Notes under the pieces: model-generated
Database searches by the model: none
What the model saw: only the letters and a program-made list of their open reading frames with translations
Told to the model about the DNA's origin: nothing
Part shown: positions 35,818-44,838 of the stretch, piece after piece
Position numbering within the stretch: the stretch's first letter is position 1
How the letters are laid out: the number at the start of each line of letters is the position of its first letter
DNA from: Verrucomicrobiota bacterium
GTDB taxonomy: Bacteria > Verrucomicrobiota > Verrucomicrobiia > Opitutales > Seribacteraceae
Length of the DNA: 64,000 bases
Reading direction: 5' to 3'
Assembly (NCBI GenBank): GCA_028343845.1
Contig: JAOLZO010000008.1
Coordinates: forward strand, 22,650-86,649
Position numbers and translations under genes: made by a program

Positions 35818-36858
35818 CTAGTTCCTTACTCTTTCCGATTCATCCAACTGGAGCGAAGGATTGAAGGATAGCTGGTGGTTTTCATTGGACCAAAGATGCT
35901 CCCGGTCCACATCCGCGGCAAAGGCTATCATGGATGCATTGTCTCCCGTATGTCGCATCTCCGAAGCGAGAAACCGTACGCTTTCGTCATTCGACAACCC
36001 TTCCATCGCCGACCTCAAAACCGAATTGTTGGCAACCCCCCCTGACAAGCCCAAGCTACGAAACCCATATTCCTGCAATACTTGCCTGGTCTTGACCAAC
36101 AACTGATCAACAGCAGCAGCTTGATAGGATGCGCAAAGATCGGCATAACGATGATCAATTTCTTTCTCCGTCATCTTGCGAAGTGTATAAAGCAAGCTTG
36201 TCTTGAGCCCGGAGAAGCTGAATTTCCTTTCATTCCTCCCTGGAAAGGCACGGGGAAAGGGAAAGGCGCTTGCGTCCCCTTCCCTCGCTCTTCTCTCAAG
36301 CTCCGCTCCGCCCGGATATGGAATGCCCAAAAGCTTTGCCCCCTTGTCCAAGGCCTCACCAGCAGCATCATCGAGAGTTCTCGCAAGAACCTCAATTTGC
36401 CTGTCTTCATCCATCTTGAAAAGGAGCGTATTACCACCGGAAACAATCAACCCGAGGTGGGGCAGAACGGTTTGCCAATCAGACTCCGCCATCCTCAAAC
36501 CCATGAAAGGAGAGAAAGCGTGACCCCGCAAATGATTGACCCCCTCGACGGGAATACCCCAAAGCAATCCCAGAGCCTTGGCTACCGACAAACCGATGCC
36601 AAGGCAACCGACCAACCCCGGTCCGCAAGTCACCGCAATCCTCGACAAATCTCCAGGTAATTCAAACTTGCTTCGGGCACGATCCAAGAGAGGAAAAAAA
36701 TGAGTCAAATGTTCGCTTACAGCCAAATCCGGAACGACGCCTCCATACTCCGCGTGCTTCTCGATCTGGCTATGAACCCATTCCCCGACAATGCCTCGCT
36801 TTGGGTCATAAAGAGATAAGGCCGATTCGTCACAGGAGCTTTCGATTCCTAAAATCAT
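35818..36858 (-). CDS. tsaD: tRNA N6-threonylcarbamoyladenosine (t6A37) transferase subunit TsaD
   Basis: Transfers threonylcarbamoyl from TC-AMP to A37 of ANN-decoding tRNAs, in complex with TsaB and TsaE. The ASKHA fold starts with MILGIESSCDES; the iron/zinc motif HLRGH (His109, His113) and SGGNTLL, GGVANN and HTGDNASMI segments are complete. At 346 residues length is standard. The ATG at 36858 fits family alignments better than an upstream TTG. It follows the S41 protease gene by 20 bases and is likely co-transcribed. Confidence 0.96.
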   Translation of the reverse strand: MILGIESSCDESALSLYDPKRGIVGEWVHSQIEKHAEYGGVVPDLAVSEHLTHFFPLLDRARSKFELPGDLSRIAVTCGPGLVGCLGIGLSVAKALGLLWGIPVEGVNHLRGHAFSPFMGLRMAESDWQTVLPHLGLIVSGGNTLLFKMDEDRQIEVLARTLDDAAGEALDKGAKLLGIPYPGGAELERRAREGDASAFPFPRAFPGRNERKFSFSGLKTSLLYTLRKMTEKEIDHRYADLCASYQAAAVDQLLVKTRQVLQEYGFRSLGLSGGVANNSVLRSAMEGLSNDESVRFLASEMRHTGDNASMIAFAADVDREHLWSNENHQLSFNPSLQLDESERVRN

Positions 36859-36878
36859 GGCTTTACCAGAGCGCAAAC

Positions 36879-38165
36879 CTATTCCTTTTCACGAACACCG
36901 GCACCTTGAATCAAAATATCCTTCGCTTTTAACTTTTGCATGTCAGGAATCGGAGAAAAGCCAAAAAGCTCGAGAAACTCCGCTTCACCAAGATCTCGTC
37001 GCCCATATCTTTGCACACGGAGTTTGGTTTCGTTATCTTCGCTACATGGCACGTAATGATCAGGTTCGATACCTTGCTCGTGGATGGTCGTGCCATCGGG
37101 AAGAAAGTACATGGCCGTGGTTAATTTCATTCCGGATTCGTCACTCAATGAAAAGATCGTTTGGACCGAACCCTTTCCGTAAGATTTCTCCCCCACCAGT
37201 TCAGCCCGACCATGAACCGAAAGAGCGCCAGCGACAATCTCCGAAGCACTGGCGCTTGCCTCATTCACAAGAACAACTAATGGAAAAGCATACGTTTGGG
37301 CCGTAGTTGAGTTCCGGTCCAGGCTACCGGCTATCTCTCGCCCCTTGATGGAAACGACCAAAAGGTCCTTATCCAGAAACAAGTCGGAAACCTCAACCGC
37401 AGACTCCAGCAAACCGCCCAAATTGTCCCTCAGATCAAATACCAACCGCTTCATCCCTTGCTCCTCCAACTTGGCCAATGCGTCTTGGATTTCCTGACAG
37501 GTACGATCCGTAAACTGCATGACACGGAGATAGCCCGTTCCGTTTTCATCCACACTTGAATCCTCGATCGATGAAATTTCAATTTCATCCCGGCGGACCG
37601 GAACTATTCGTTGCTCCCCATCCAAAGACAAAATCTTTAATTCCACCAAGGTTTTCCGCACTCCTTTGATTTTTGAAATCACCTGATCGAGCTCCCAACC
37701 CACCAAGGATTCGCCTTCAACAGCCAAAATGAAATCTCCCGCTTTCAAACCGGCTTCCTCCGCCGGACCCTCCGGAAAAACCTTGGTCAACAGAACGCCC
37801 TTTTTCACCTTTCGGAGCATCACGCCAATCCCCACATACTTTCCGTGGGTCCTGTTCTGAAATTCTTTGTATTCAACCGGGGCATAATAACTCGAATGAC
37901 GGTCCAAACTTTCAACCATCCCCGCAATTGCTTCCTGAGCAAGGGTATCAAAGCTCGCCTTTTCCTCATCAACATGCCTTGCATGGGCCAAGCGCAGAGA
38001 CTCGTCGAACCGGCTCATTGCACTCCAATACTCATAATCAAACCAAGTCTTAAGGGTAGGATTCACATAAAACATGGCACCGGCGAATCCCAGTAACCCC
38101 GAAATCACGAAGAGCAAAACTTGCGTCAACGAAACCTTCCACTTAACTACTCTCTTGAGTTTCAC
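36879..38165 (-). CDS. ctpA: C-terminal processing peptidase, S41 family
   Basis: A membrane-anchored periplasmic serine protease. One helix near the N-terminus (VSLTQVLLFVISGLLGFAGAMF) anchors it. A PDZ domain follows (VFPEGPAEEAGLKAGDFILAVEGESL), then the S41 catalytic domain with FDLRDNLGGLLESAV, the serine motif NEASASASEIVAGAL and the lysine in EKSYGKGSVQ, a Ser-Lys dyad. The start is uncertain: a longer TTG frame to 38207 would overlap the divergent methyltransferase start at 38195, so GTG at 38165 is given. Typical roles are trimming of cell wall hydrolases or anti-sigma factors. Confidence 0.92.
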   Translation of the reverse strand: MKLKRVVKWKVSLTQVLLFVISGLLGFAGAMFYVNPTLKTWFDYEYWSAMSRFDESLRLAHARHVDEEKASFDTLAQEAIAGMVESLDRHSSYYAPVEYKEFQNRTHGKYVGIGVMLRKVKKGVLLTKVFPEGPAEEAGLKAGDFILAVEGESLVGWELDQVISKIKGVRKTLVELKILSLDGEQRIVPVRRDEIEISSIEDSSVDENGTGYLRVMQFTDRTCQEIQDALAKLEEQGMKRLVFDLRDNLGGLLESAVEVSDLFLDKDLLVVSIKGREIAGSLDRNSTTAQTYAFPLVVLVNEASASASEIVAGALSVHGRAELVGEKSYGKGSVQTIFSLSDESGMKLTTAMYFLPDGTTIHEQGIEPDHYVPCSEDNETKLRVQRYGRRDLGEAEFLELFGFSPIPDMQKLKAKDILIQGAGVREKE

Positions 38166-38194
38166 CGATAACGATTTATCCAACCGTATAGACA

Positions 38195-39196
38195 ATGCCA
38201 ACGACAAAGCAAAAGGATAGCGTGATCCTCGCCTTTGGCAAACGATTGCGCAATCGAGAGGTCATGCCTTTCGACGAGTTCATGGAATTCGCTCTTTACG
38301 ACAAAGAAACCGGTTACTACACCCGCCCGAAACAAAGAGTCGGGAGATCGGAAAAGACGGATTTCTACACATCTTCATCCTTGGGTCCTCTTTGGGGTGA
38401 ACTGATTGTCGACGCCTGTAAGAAAATCCTCCATAAAGAAACGCTCGGTCATTACACTTTCGTCGAGATTGCCGCAGAACCTGAAGAATCCGTGCTGAAA
38501 GGTCTCAAGCACCCGTTCGGAAAGTCTCTGACTATTCGTCAGGGAAACGAGATAAAGATTCCATCGCCAGCTATCGTATACTCGAACGAATGGCTTGATG
38601 CCCAACCCTTCAAGCGGTTCCGCTTTTGTCCTGAATCCAAAACCTGGCACGAGTTAGGGGTCTCCCTGGAAAACAATTCTTTTATAGATAAGATACTGGA
38701 CCCTGACCTTTGCTCGAGCATGACGGAAACTATCTTTCCGAAGGATTATTCGAACGCTTATCAAATCGATTGGCCGTCGGGATCGATTGATATTCTTGAC
38801 CATCTCTGCAAAGAATCATGGAAAGGGCTGTTTCTGACCTTCGATTATGGATTGAGCAAACAGGTCTTGCTTAGGGAAAGGCCACTGGGCACGGCCCGCT
38901 CTTATTACAGGCACGTAATGGAGAAAGACTTGCTCGCTCGGACTGGAGAACAAGACATCACTTGCCACCTATGTTGGGATGAACTGTTAAACGTGCTCGA
39001 TGAGAGAGAATTCTCCCAAAGCGCGCTTTCAAGCCAAGAGTCTTTTCTAATGAACCATGCAAGTGGTAAAATACAAGAGATCTTCTCTCAAGCGAGTGAC
39101 CACCCGACCAGCCAAAAGATGCAAACACTCAAGGAAATCATCCACCCTGTTCACATGGGAACGAAGTTCCAAGCGCTTTGGGGAATCAGAGAGTAA
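38195..39196 (+). CDS. MidA/NDUFAF7-family (DUF185) methyltransferase-like protein
   Basis: A 333-residue protein matching the SAM-MT MidA family: MPFDEFMEFALYDKETGYY, TDFYTSSSLGPLWGELI, YSNEWLDAQPF, FDYGLS, GTARSYYRH and GEQDITCHL are recognisable. The family methylates arginine in protein partners (complex I in mitochondria). The usual SAM-binding loop (EIGAGTG in relatives) here reads VEIAAEPEESVL, without the glycines, so binding may be altered. It is divergent from the S41 gene, with starts only about 30 bases apart. Confidence 0.8.
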   Translation: MPTTKQKDSVILAFGKRLRNREVMPFDEFMEFALYDKETGYYTRPKQRVGRSEKTDFYTSSSLGPLWGELIVDACKKILHKETLGHYTFVEIAAEPEESVLKGLKHPFGKSLTIRQGNEIKIPSPAIVYSNEWLDAQPFKRFRFCPESKTWHELGVSLENNSFIDKILDPDLCSSMTETIFPKDYSNAYQIDWPSGSIDILDHLCKESWKGLFLTFDYGLSKQVLLRERPLGTARSYYRHVMEKDLLARTGEQDITCHLCWDELLNVLDEREFSQSALSSQESFLMNHASGKIQEIFSQASDHPTSQKMQTLKEIIHPVHMGTKFQALWGIRE

Positions 39197-39210
39197 TACC
39201 GGGGCAGCAA

Positions 39211-40875
39211 TCAGGGAGAATTAGAACCGAAGGGATTGGTTGGCTCGTTAGGCCTTCCAATCTCATATAATCTACGAATTTCGTCTTCCTGATACGCTTC
39301 CTCGAAAAGGACGAACTCATCTATGCTTCCGCGCAAAGCAACCCCCTTGGGTCCCTCTGGCAAGGAACTCGAATGTCCGAGTAGTGACTTCTCGAAGTTA
39401 AGAGGAACCAATTCACTCATTTTTTCATGGCTGAAAGAACGGCCATTAACATAGTGGCTAATCATTTTCGATTTGGAATCCAAAGTCGTAGCGACGTGAG
39501 TCCACCTGCCGACGCGTTCCTTGCCAAAAGCTACCGCCGACTCATAAACGTTCAGTTCCTTGGCCGACTTTACGCGAAGAGTAAGTTTGCCTTGCTTGTT
39601 GATCGACCAACAGGCAGCACCCAAAGAAAGAGGCTCGGCGCAAATGATCGGAGCGACCGTCAGAGGCAAGGAATCGATCTTAATCCATGCCGCAAGGGTT
39701 GCGGACGACAAATGTTGCGGAAGGTTCAAACGAACCCGGTCATTGTTGCGCTTGAATGAAAGCGCTCCTTTGCCCGCCCAACGACCCTCCTCCCACTTGC
39801 ATCCGATTACAGCGCCATTGCTCGGAGTCTGACCGGAAGTACTCGTATCCGGAAGCACACGAGACCAGTCGTCTTGATTCTCGAAAGTAAAGTACAGACG
39901 GGTTTTGGGGTTCTGGGCAATCTCCTTGCTCAACTGAACCCATGCCGAATGCCTGCGTTGCGACTCCTCCATCGACCTATAGGCCAATTCGGCTTTGCCC
40001 ATGAAAGGCTCCGTTGGCATTTCGACCCACCTTGGAAATCCGTAAGGATCAACGAAAACGGATTCTCCCCCGGAAATTTCACGGAAGACGTCTTCGTCCT
40101 CTCCAGCAACCCCTTCGTAAAGGACCCTGCCCTTGTAAACGAAGACCTCGGTCGAACCACCCTTGTGAACGTGCAACCCAAATTCGGTTCCGAGGTCGAT
40201 GACTTTTCCGTTTGGAACTTCTACGCTAAACCCGGTGGCTACCTGAGGAACGCTAGCCCGTAACTTTCCAAACAAAAGCTCTCCGCCATTCGGGTTTACA
40301 ATTTCAAATTCGACGGGACCTTCCAATACAATGGTGGAGCCTTGCAAAAATTCGATTTGGGCAAGTCCACTTTCCAATTTGAGGGTACATGGCTCCAGGG
40401 TTTTACCCAATTCAGGCTTGATTTCGGCTTCTTCAGCCCATTTGACCCTTACCGTATTCGTAAGAACGGCGACTGAGTCTACAATGACTTCCTCCTGGGC
40501 AACGCCGGAAGGTGAACTTCCGTCAACGGATGAGACAAGGCCGCCCACATCATTCTGTTCATCAACAAACATGCGGGGCAGGTAGAATCCGGCGACCAAA
40601 AGAGCGGCGATCAAGGCAACCGGGCGAACGAAACGAACAATCTTTTCACCAACTGAAAGCCCTTTTTCCTCAGAAGTCTCATCACTTATGAGCTCGTCCG
40701 CAAAATGAACGAGACTCGAAGACATATCCATGAAGTAGACGTATCTTCTCCTGACTTCATCAGACTCCATGATCCATTTCTCGAGCTTGGCTTTCTTGGC
40801 AGGAGACAGGTTGTTCTCAACCAACCCGTCCAAAAGTTCGTGAAGTTCCAGGGTTTCTTCGTCCGTCAGAGTCAT
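39211..40875 (-). CDS. FecR / LamG domain anti-sigma-like membrane protein
   Basis: A 554-residue inner-membrane protein. The N-terminal cytoplasmic part (LTDEETLELHELLDGL...VRRRYVYFMDM) is the usual sigma-binding region; one helix follows (VRPVALIAALLVAGFYL). The periplasmic part has a FecR domain (VPNGKVIDLGTEFGLHVHKGG...VYKGRVLYEG) and a C-terminal LamG/concanavalin-like domain (DRVRLNLPQHLSSATLAAWIKIDSL...GSIDEFVLFEEAYQEDEIRRLYE). ATG at 40875 overlaps the sigma stop (ATGA), so the two are coupled. This pairing is a known theme in Planctomycetota and Verrucomicrobiota; the LamG part could sense glycans. Confidence 0.9.
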   Translation of the reverse strand: MTLTDEETLELHELLDGLVENNLSPAKKAKLEKWIMESDEVRRRYVYFMDMSSSLVHFADELISDETSEEKGLSVGEKIVRFVRPVALIAALLVAGFYLPRMFVDEQNDVGGLVSSVDGSSPSGVAQEEVIVDSVAVLTNTVRVKWAEEAEIKPELGKTLEPCTLKLESGLAQIEFLQGSTIVLEGPVEFEIVNPNGGELLFGKLRASVPQVATGFSVEVPNGKVIDLGTEFGLHVHKGGSTEVFVYKGRVLYEGVAGEDEDVFREISGGESVFVDPYGFPRWVEMPTEPFMGKAELAYRSMEESQRRHSAWVQLSKEIAQNPKTRLYFTFENQDDWSRVLPDTSTSGQTPSNGAVIGCKWEEGRWAGKGALSFKRNNDRVRLNLPQHLSSATLAAWIKIDSLPLTVAPIICAEPLSLGAACWSINKQGKLTLRVKSAKELNVYESAVAFGKERVGRWTHVATTLDSKSKMISHYVNGRSFSHEKMSELVPLNFEKSLLGHSSSLPEGPKGVALRGSIDEFVLFEEAYQEDEIRRLYEIGRPNEPTNPFGSNSP

Positions 40876-41405
40876 CTTACCTGTTCCGTTGAAACTTCGA
40901 ATGAAACGCAATCAAAGAGCGCCTTGCGTATCCGTGTAAGAGCCTTGTAGGCTCCCTGAATCGAACGACCGCAAGCTTGGGCGGCGGCGGAAACGTTCTT
41001 CCCGGACTCGTACCGGGTCAAAACCATCCTGCGGTCCCGATCGTTGAGCTTTTGCAAGCAACGGGACAGGGCTCCGTGACGAGGATCCAGTTCCTCTTCC
41101 ATTTCCCCGCGGGTTTGCGAGATCACGTCCACGACCTCCTGATTGAACACCACTTTGGCCGTAGCGAATTTTTTGCGGGCGGCCCGTACTTTCCAATATC
41201 CAATTTGGCAGGCCCAGGAATAGAAGTTCGTGCCAAGTTCAAAATCCTTGAATTTCTCGCAAATCGTAAGGCTGGTTTCTTGCAGGATGTCCTCGGCATC
41301 GCTGCGGGATGGCACAAGGGTATGAATATAGGCGAAAATACGTCGCTGATACTTCATCATCAACTGAACCAACTCGGCGGAGCGATCTGGAGGATCGGAG
41401 GACAT
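40872..41405 (-). CDS. ECF-type RNA polymerase sigma factor (Rhodopirellula/Verrucomicrobium type)
   Basis: A 177-residue sigma-70-family factor with region 2 (FAYIHTLVPSRSDAEDILQETSLTICEKF, helix that contacts the -10 element) and region 4 (KNVSAAAQACGRSIQGAYKALTRIRKAL, helix-turn-helix). Regions 1 and 3 are absent as in ECF factors. Its stop overlaps the FecR-LamG gene. The gene upstream on the same strand (41424-42098) lies 18 bases away, so a three-gene operon is likely, with the FecR-LamG protein as regulator. Confidence 0.92.
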   Translation of the reverse strand: MSSDPPDRSAELVQLMMKYQRRIFAYIHTLVPSRSDAEDILQETSLTICEKFKDFELGTNFYSWACQIGYWKVRAARKKFATAKVVFNQEVVDVISQTRGEMEEELDPRHGALSRCLQKLNDRDRRMVLTRYESGKNVSAAAQACGRSIQGAYKALTRIRKALFDCVSFEVSTEQVR

Positions 41406-41423
41406 TCGATTAAAACCAAATAA

Positions 41424-42098
41424 TTAAGCGGCTTGCTTTGCCTTGGGAGAGGAAACTTTTTTCCTCTTTGCATTATCCTCGAATTTTTCGAATTTGTCGA
41501 GTCCTCGACGGGCAACTTCCTTCAATGCCTTGTTCAGGCTCTTTGAAGCCAATTTAACGTTTTTGGTCTTGGGACGGGCATTCTTCGCCGCGGGCATTTC
41601 GGTCATCCGGTAGTAAATCGTTCCTCCCGGAGATTGAGTGAGACGGGAAGTCAACTGAACGCTTTGCTTTCTGCGACGCTTGATACGCTTCACGCTATTT
41701 GGGGGATGATTCTCAGAACCTTGGCTTTCATCTCTGGCCAACTCACCATCGGCCTCTTCCAATATTCGATCAATCGTTGGCTCATCCAGATACTTGTTGC
41801 CCAAGTCGTTGCAGGCAAAATCATCGTCGTAAACCACCTCATCATGGGGATCGTTTACCGTCATGATCTTGTGGGCAGGTCCCAACACTCCTTTGAAGTC
41901 CTTCCAAAACCATTGAACCGCTTTTTGAACGGCCTTTTTGCGACTATTCCCGTAAACCGACTTTTTGGCTATAAAAGTTCGATCAGGACCTAACCTGGCC
42001 TCAATGAGGTATTTGTTATCGTATATCAGGCGGAAGTAATCTTCATATGAAATGCTAAGGCTGATTTCATATCTCAGGAAGTCATTGACTTTCATCAT
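41424..42098 (-). CDS. Hypothetical basic protein leading the sigma/FecR operon
   Basis: A 224-residue soluble protein. The first half looks folded (YEDYFRLIYDNKYLIEARLGPDRTFIAKK); the second half is strongly basic and low in complexity (SVKRIKRRRKQS, NARPKTKNVKLASKS, AKRKKVSSPKAKQAA), suggesting nucleic-acid contact. No family recognised. The AAGGAG ribosome-binding site lies eight bases before the ATG at 42098. It is 18 bases ahead of the ECF sigma gene and would be co-expressed with it. Confidence 0.7.
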   Translation of the reverse strand: MMKVNDFLRYEISLSISYEDYFRLIYDNKYLIEARLGPDRTFIAKKSVYGNSRKKAVQKAVQWFWKDFKGVLGPAHKIMTVNDPHDEVVYDDDFACNDLGNKYLDEPTIDRILEEADGELARDESQGSENHPPNSVKRIKRRRKQSVQLTSRLTQSPGGTIYYRMTEMPAAKNARPKTKNVKLASKSLNKALKEVARRGLDKFEKFEDNAKRKKVSSPKAKQAA

Positions 42099-42246
42099 AT
42101 CGGGATCTCCTTTCAGGCGTTATTGGATTAAAACAAATTGTATAACCCAAATAGCCTATCTTCAGACCCTTAGGACAACGAAAGTTGATTTCTACGTCGG
42201 CCTCATCGTATTCGCCTGACAGGCAAACACTTATAAGTATAAAAAA

Positions 42247-43764
42247 TTACTCGGAAAGGAGGGCCTGAATTTCTTTTTTCAACCGATTTCCGATATTCGG
42301 AGAGAATCCGACATGCACGTGCCGAACTTTTCCTTGCTTATCAATGATCACGGTTTGCGGAATACCTTCGACTTTAAAGCTTTTCCCTGCAACCGACCGT
42401 GGATCGAGGGCAACGGAAAGACTTTCCCATTTCTTTTGCTTAAGAAATTTCTTTATTTGCTTGGGTTTCTCGCCTTGGTTGACCGCAATGAACGCAACTT
42501 TGTTCTTGGGAAAGGAAGAAGTCGCCTCCATCAGCTCGGGCAATGCTCGCACGCAAGGACCACACCAAGTCGCCCAGAAGTCCAGGACTACTACCTTGCC
42601 CTTATGCTTGGACAAGTCGAATTCCGTACCGTCCAAAAGGTTTGCCTTGACCGATGGCGCTGGAGAACCAACCAAAGAATCCGATGCTCGTTCAGGAGCG
42701 GGAGCCTCAATCTCAAAATCCCCTTCGGGCTCCCCAAGACCTGCCATTCTGGCAAATTCATCCAAATCCGAGGAGAGAACCTCCACTTTGACCAAAACGT
42801 TCTTTTCCAATGCCTGAGTCTTGATCCGATTGAGAATGGCAGGTGCCTGTCCCTCTTGAGATGCAGCCAGTTGGGCCATTCCCAGACCGCCTTGAGCAAC
42901 GGTCCACAACCCAAGGGCGGATTGCGCGTCCACGCAATTCAGGCAAACCTCCATCCCAAGTGTTTTCTCACGGAAACTGACTGAAAAGCCTACCTCCCGT
43001 ATGCCCTTGACCGCATTGGCAAGCCCAGCCATCAGCGGGTTCTGTTGGTCGAAATCCATACCCGGTTGCGTCCAGACAGAAGGAGGAACGTTCATCGCAA
43101 ACGTTACCTGCCTGTCCTTGGCCAAGACGCTCAAACAAGCGAAGGACGGATCCAGTTTTCCCTTTTCATGGTATGCCATGACTTGGGCGGGAACGCCAAA
43201 GGCAAGGACCGAGCCCTTATCCCCCGAGCTCATGGACACCAGCATGTCAGAATCAATGTTCGGATCGTCCAGAAGCTCCTTCGGAAGGGTCAGGTAAGTC
43301 GTACCTCCCTTACTCTTGCGCGTCCCCTCGACCTTCTTCCTTGCCTCCGGACCCTCCTCTTCCTCAAGGCTATTCATCATGAGCTTCATCACGGCATCGA
43401 AATTCACTTTGCTCTTTGTCTTGGCAACCACAACGAAACCCACTTCAGACCCCATCTTTGGCTCGCGGCCCTGAGCCTGAGCAGCCATGACCTTGTCGAC
43501 CCCGGTGGCCGAGACTTCAAAGCTTTCCATGTCCTCAAGCTTGATCCCCGTGAGCTTGGTGAATTCCTTAAAATCCTCATCCTGCTCAGCTTGGTCCATA
43601 AGCATCTTGGCCTGTGGAAATTTTTCCTCGAGGAGCTTCATGAAACCGCTCTCGCGCATGGAACTTACGTCGATCCGAAAAGAAAAATCCTCGGAGGGCT
43701 GACCGGACAGAAAGGCAAATGGGGTCAGACACAGAAGGAGGAGGGATAAGTAACGCGATTTCAT
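42247..43764 (-). CDS. Exported protein with C-terminal TlpA/ResA-like thioredoxin domain
   Basis: A 505-residue secreted protein with a signal peptide (LSLLLLCLTPFAFLSGQ). Residues about 25-355 form an unassigned N-terminal region, acidic and Met-rich. The last 150 residues are a TlpA-type thioredoxin fold: SPAPSVKANLLDGTEFDLSK, then WATWCGPC with Cys401 and Cys404, and VEGIPQTVIIDKQG with the conserved cis-Pro. This domain reduces or shuffles periplasmic disulfides. The N-terminal part could be the client or a cofactor domain. It stands alone on the minus strand. Confidence 0.85.
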   Translation of the reverse strand: MKSRYLSLLLLCLTPFAFLSGQPSEDFSFRIDVSSMRESGFMKLLEEKFPQAKMLMDQAEQDEDFKEFTKLTGIKLEDMESFEVSATGVDKVMAAQAQGREPKMGSEVGFVVVAKTKSKVNFDAVMKLMMNSLEEEEGPEARKKVEGTRKSKGGTTYLTLPKELLDDPNIDSDMLVSMSSGDKGSVLAFGVPAQVMAYHEKGKLDPSFACLSVLAKDRQVTFAMNVPPSVWTQPGMDFDQQNPLMAGLANAVKGIREVGFSVSFREKTLGMEVCLNCVDAQSALGLWTVAQGGLGMAQLAASQEGQAPAILNRIKTQALEKNVLVKVEVLSSDLDEFARMAGLGEPEGDFEIEAPAPERASDSLVGSPAPSVKANLLDGTEFDLSKHKGKVVVLDFWATWCGPCVRALPELMEATSSFPKNKVAFIAVNQGEKPKQIKKFLKQKKWESLSVALDPRSVAGKSFKVEGIPQTVIIDKQGKVRHVHVGFSPNIGNRLKKEIQALLSE

Positions 43765-43915
43765 GATGGGATGGGTTGGTTGGTTATAGGGATAGATTCT
43801 ATACTTTTAATTAAATGCCTTGGTGGATTATTGATAAATACAACAATCAGCTTCCTAGGGTTACGTCTTTGTTGGAGATAGCTAGTTAACGAGGGAAAGA
43901 AATTGAAGGAACTTG

Positions 43916-44344
43916 TCAACCCAAGTACCTGTAGACATTGGTTTCTCGAGTTTCAAAGCCAAGAGACTGGTAGAGCTTGTTGGCGGCTTCCCTGGATGGG
44001 CGGGAGGTCAAATCGACTGCCTTGGCACCCAGTTGTTGAGCCTGCTCAATGGCGTGACGCATGAGACTCTTCCCCACCCCTTTGCCTCGAGCTCCGTCAT
44101 CCACCACGACGTCTTCCACCCAAGCCTTGGTCCCGGTCGGGATGCCAAAAACAACCAGACTGAGCATGCCATGGATATGATCACCCTCCTTGGCCAGATA
44201 AAGACGGGTGCTCTCGGAGGAGGCAAGCGTCTGCAGGCGCTCGAGTGAAATCAATTGGGCCGAACCGGACAACTGGGGCAACAAGTGGTTGACCGAGGAA
44301 AGGGTTCCCTCGTCCGCTTCGATCAGTTCTGTAATTTCAATCAT
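43916..44344 (-). CDS. GNAT-family N-acetyltransferase
   Basis: A 142-residue acetyltransferase with motif A VVVDDGARGKGVGKSLMRHAIEQA (R-G-K-G-V-G loop), followed by AVDLTSRPSREAANKLYQSLGF. These are the standard CoA-binding features. Substrate unknown; the short, compact form is similar to protein- and small-amine-acetylating GNATs. It is separated by 115 bases from the cyclotransferase gene upstream. Confidence 0.9.
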   Translation of the reverse strand: MIEITELIEADEGTLSSVNHLLPQLSGSAQLISLERLQTLASSESTRLYLAKEGDHIHGMLSLVVFGIPTGTKAWVEDVVVDDGARGKGVGKSLMRHAIEQAQQLGAKAVDLTSRPSREAANKLYQSLGFETRETNVYRYLG

Positions 44345-44458
44345 TAAGAAAGCTTGGTCGGAAAAATTGGCATGAAGGACAATCCTAGCAAAAAACGCAG
44401 ACCAAAGGCTATTACAAAACGACTGCCAAAACGGAATAGCCGGAGGAGATATCCAAGA

Positions 44459-44797
44459 TCACCCGCTGGCAGAGCAATAAATCCACGCTTGGGTCCCCGA
44501 GCTCATGGTGGCCAAATTCCTCAGGTAGTCATCGACTTCGTATTCGTCGGCTTTTTCAAGCTCGGCTTGCGTAATCTCAAAGACCATGCCTGAAACGAGG
44601 TCTGCAGGCTCTCTTGTCCGAACAAGAATGGGGTGCATATCGGTACCGCTCTTCTCGATCACGGCTTGATCCGTGATCTTAAGTTTTTCGACCTTGTACC
44701 CAGGCAATTCCTCCTCCGTTCCGGAAAGAATCCTTCCAAAAAGGGATTCCTGCACTTGGGGCAATTGCAGCGTCCCGTATGAAAACAGCTTCTCCAC
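44459..44797 (-). CDS. Gamma-glutamylcyclotransferase-like (AIG2/GGCT fold) protein
   Basis: A 112-residue single-domain protein. LFSYGTLQLPQVQ supplies the YGTL substrate-pocket motif, and the conserved catalytic Glu lies in ITQAELEKADEYEVDDYLR. These are the hallmarks of the GGCT/AIG2 family, which removes 5-oxoproline from gamma-glutamyl compounds. The exact donor in bacteria is not known. The upstream SGNH gene ends 41 bases away on the same strand. Confidence 0.85.
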   Translation of the reverse strand: MEKLFSYGTLQLPQVQESLFGRILSGTEEELPGYKVEKLKITDQAVIEKSGTDMHPILVRTREPADLVSGMVFEITQAELEKADEYEVDDYLRNLATMSSGTQAWIYCSASG

Positions 44798-44838
44798 ACC
44801 TTGATTCTGATCGTATGGGCTATGAGAGGTACGGAAAG

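Noticed and set aside
44372..44593. Open frame on the plus strand starting at 44372 with a very Lys/Arg-rich N-terminus
   Set aside because: Most of it lies antisense to the well-supported cyclotransferase gene, and there is no ribosome site or recognised family. The basic stretch may be chance.
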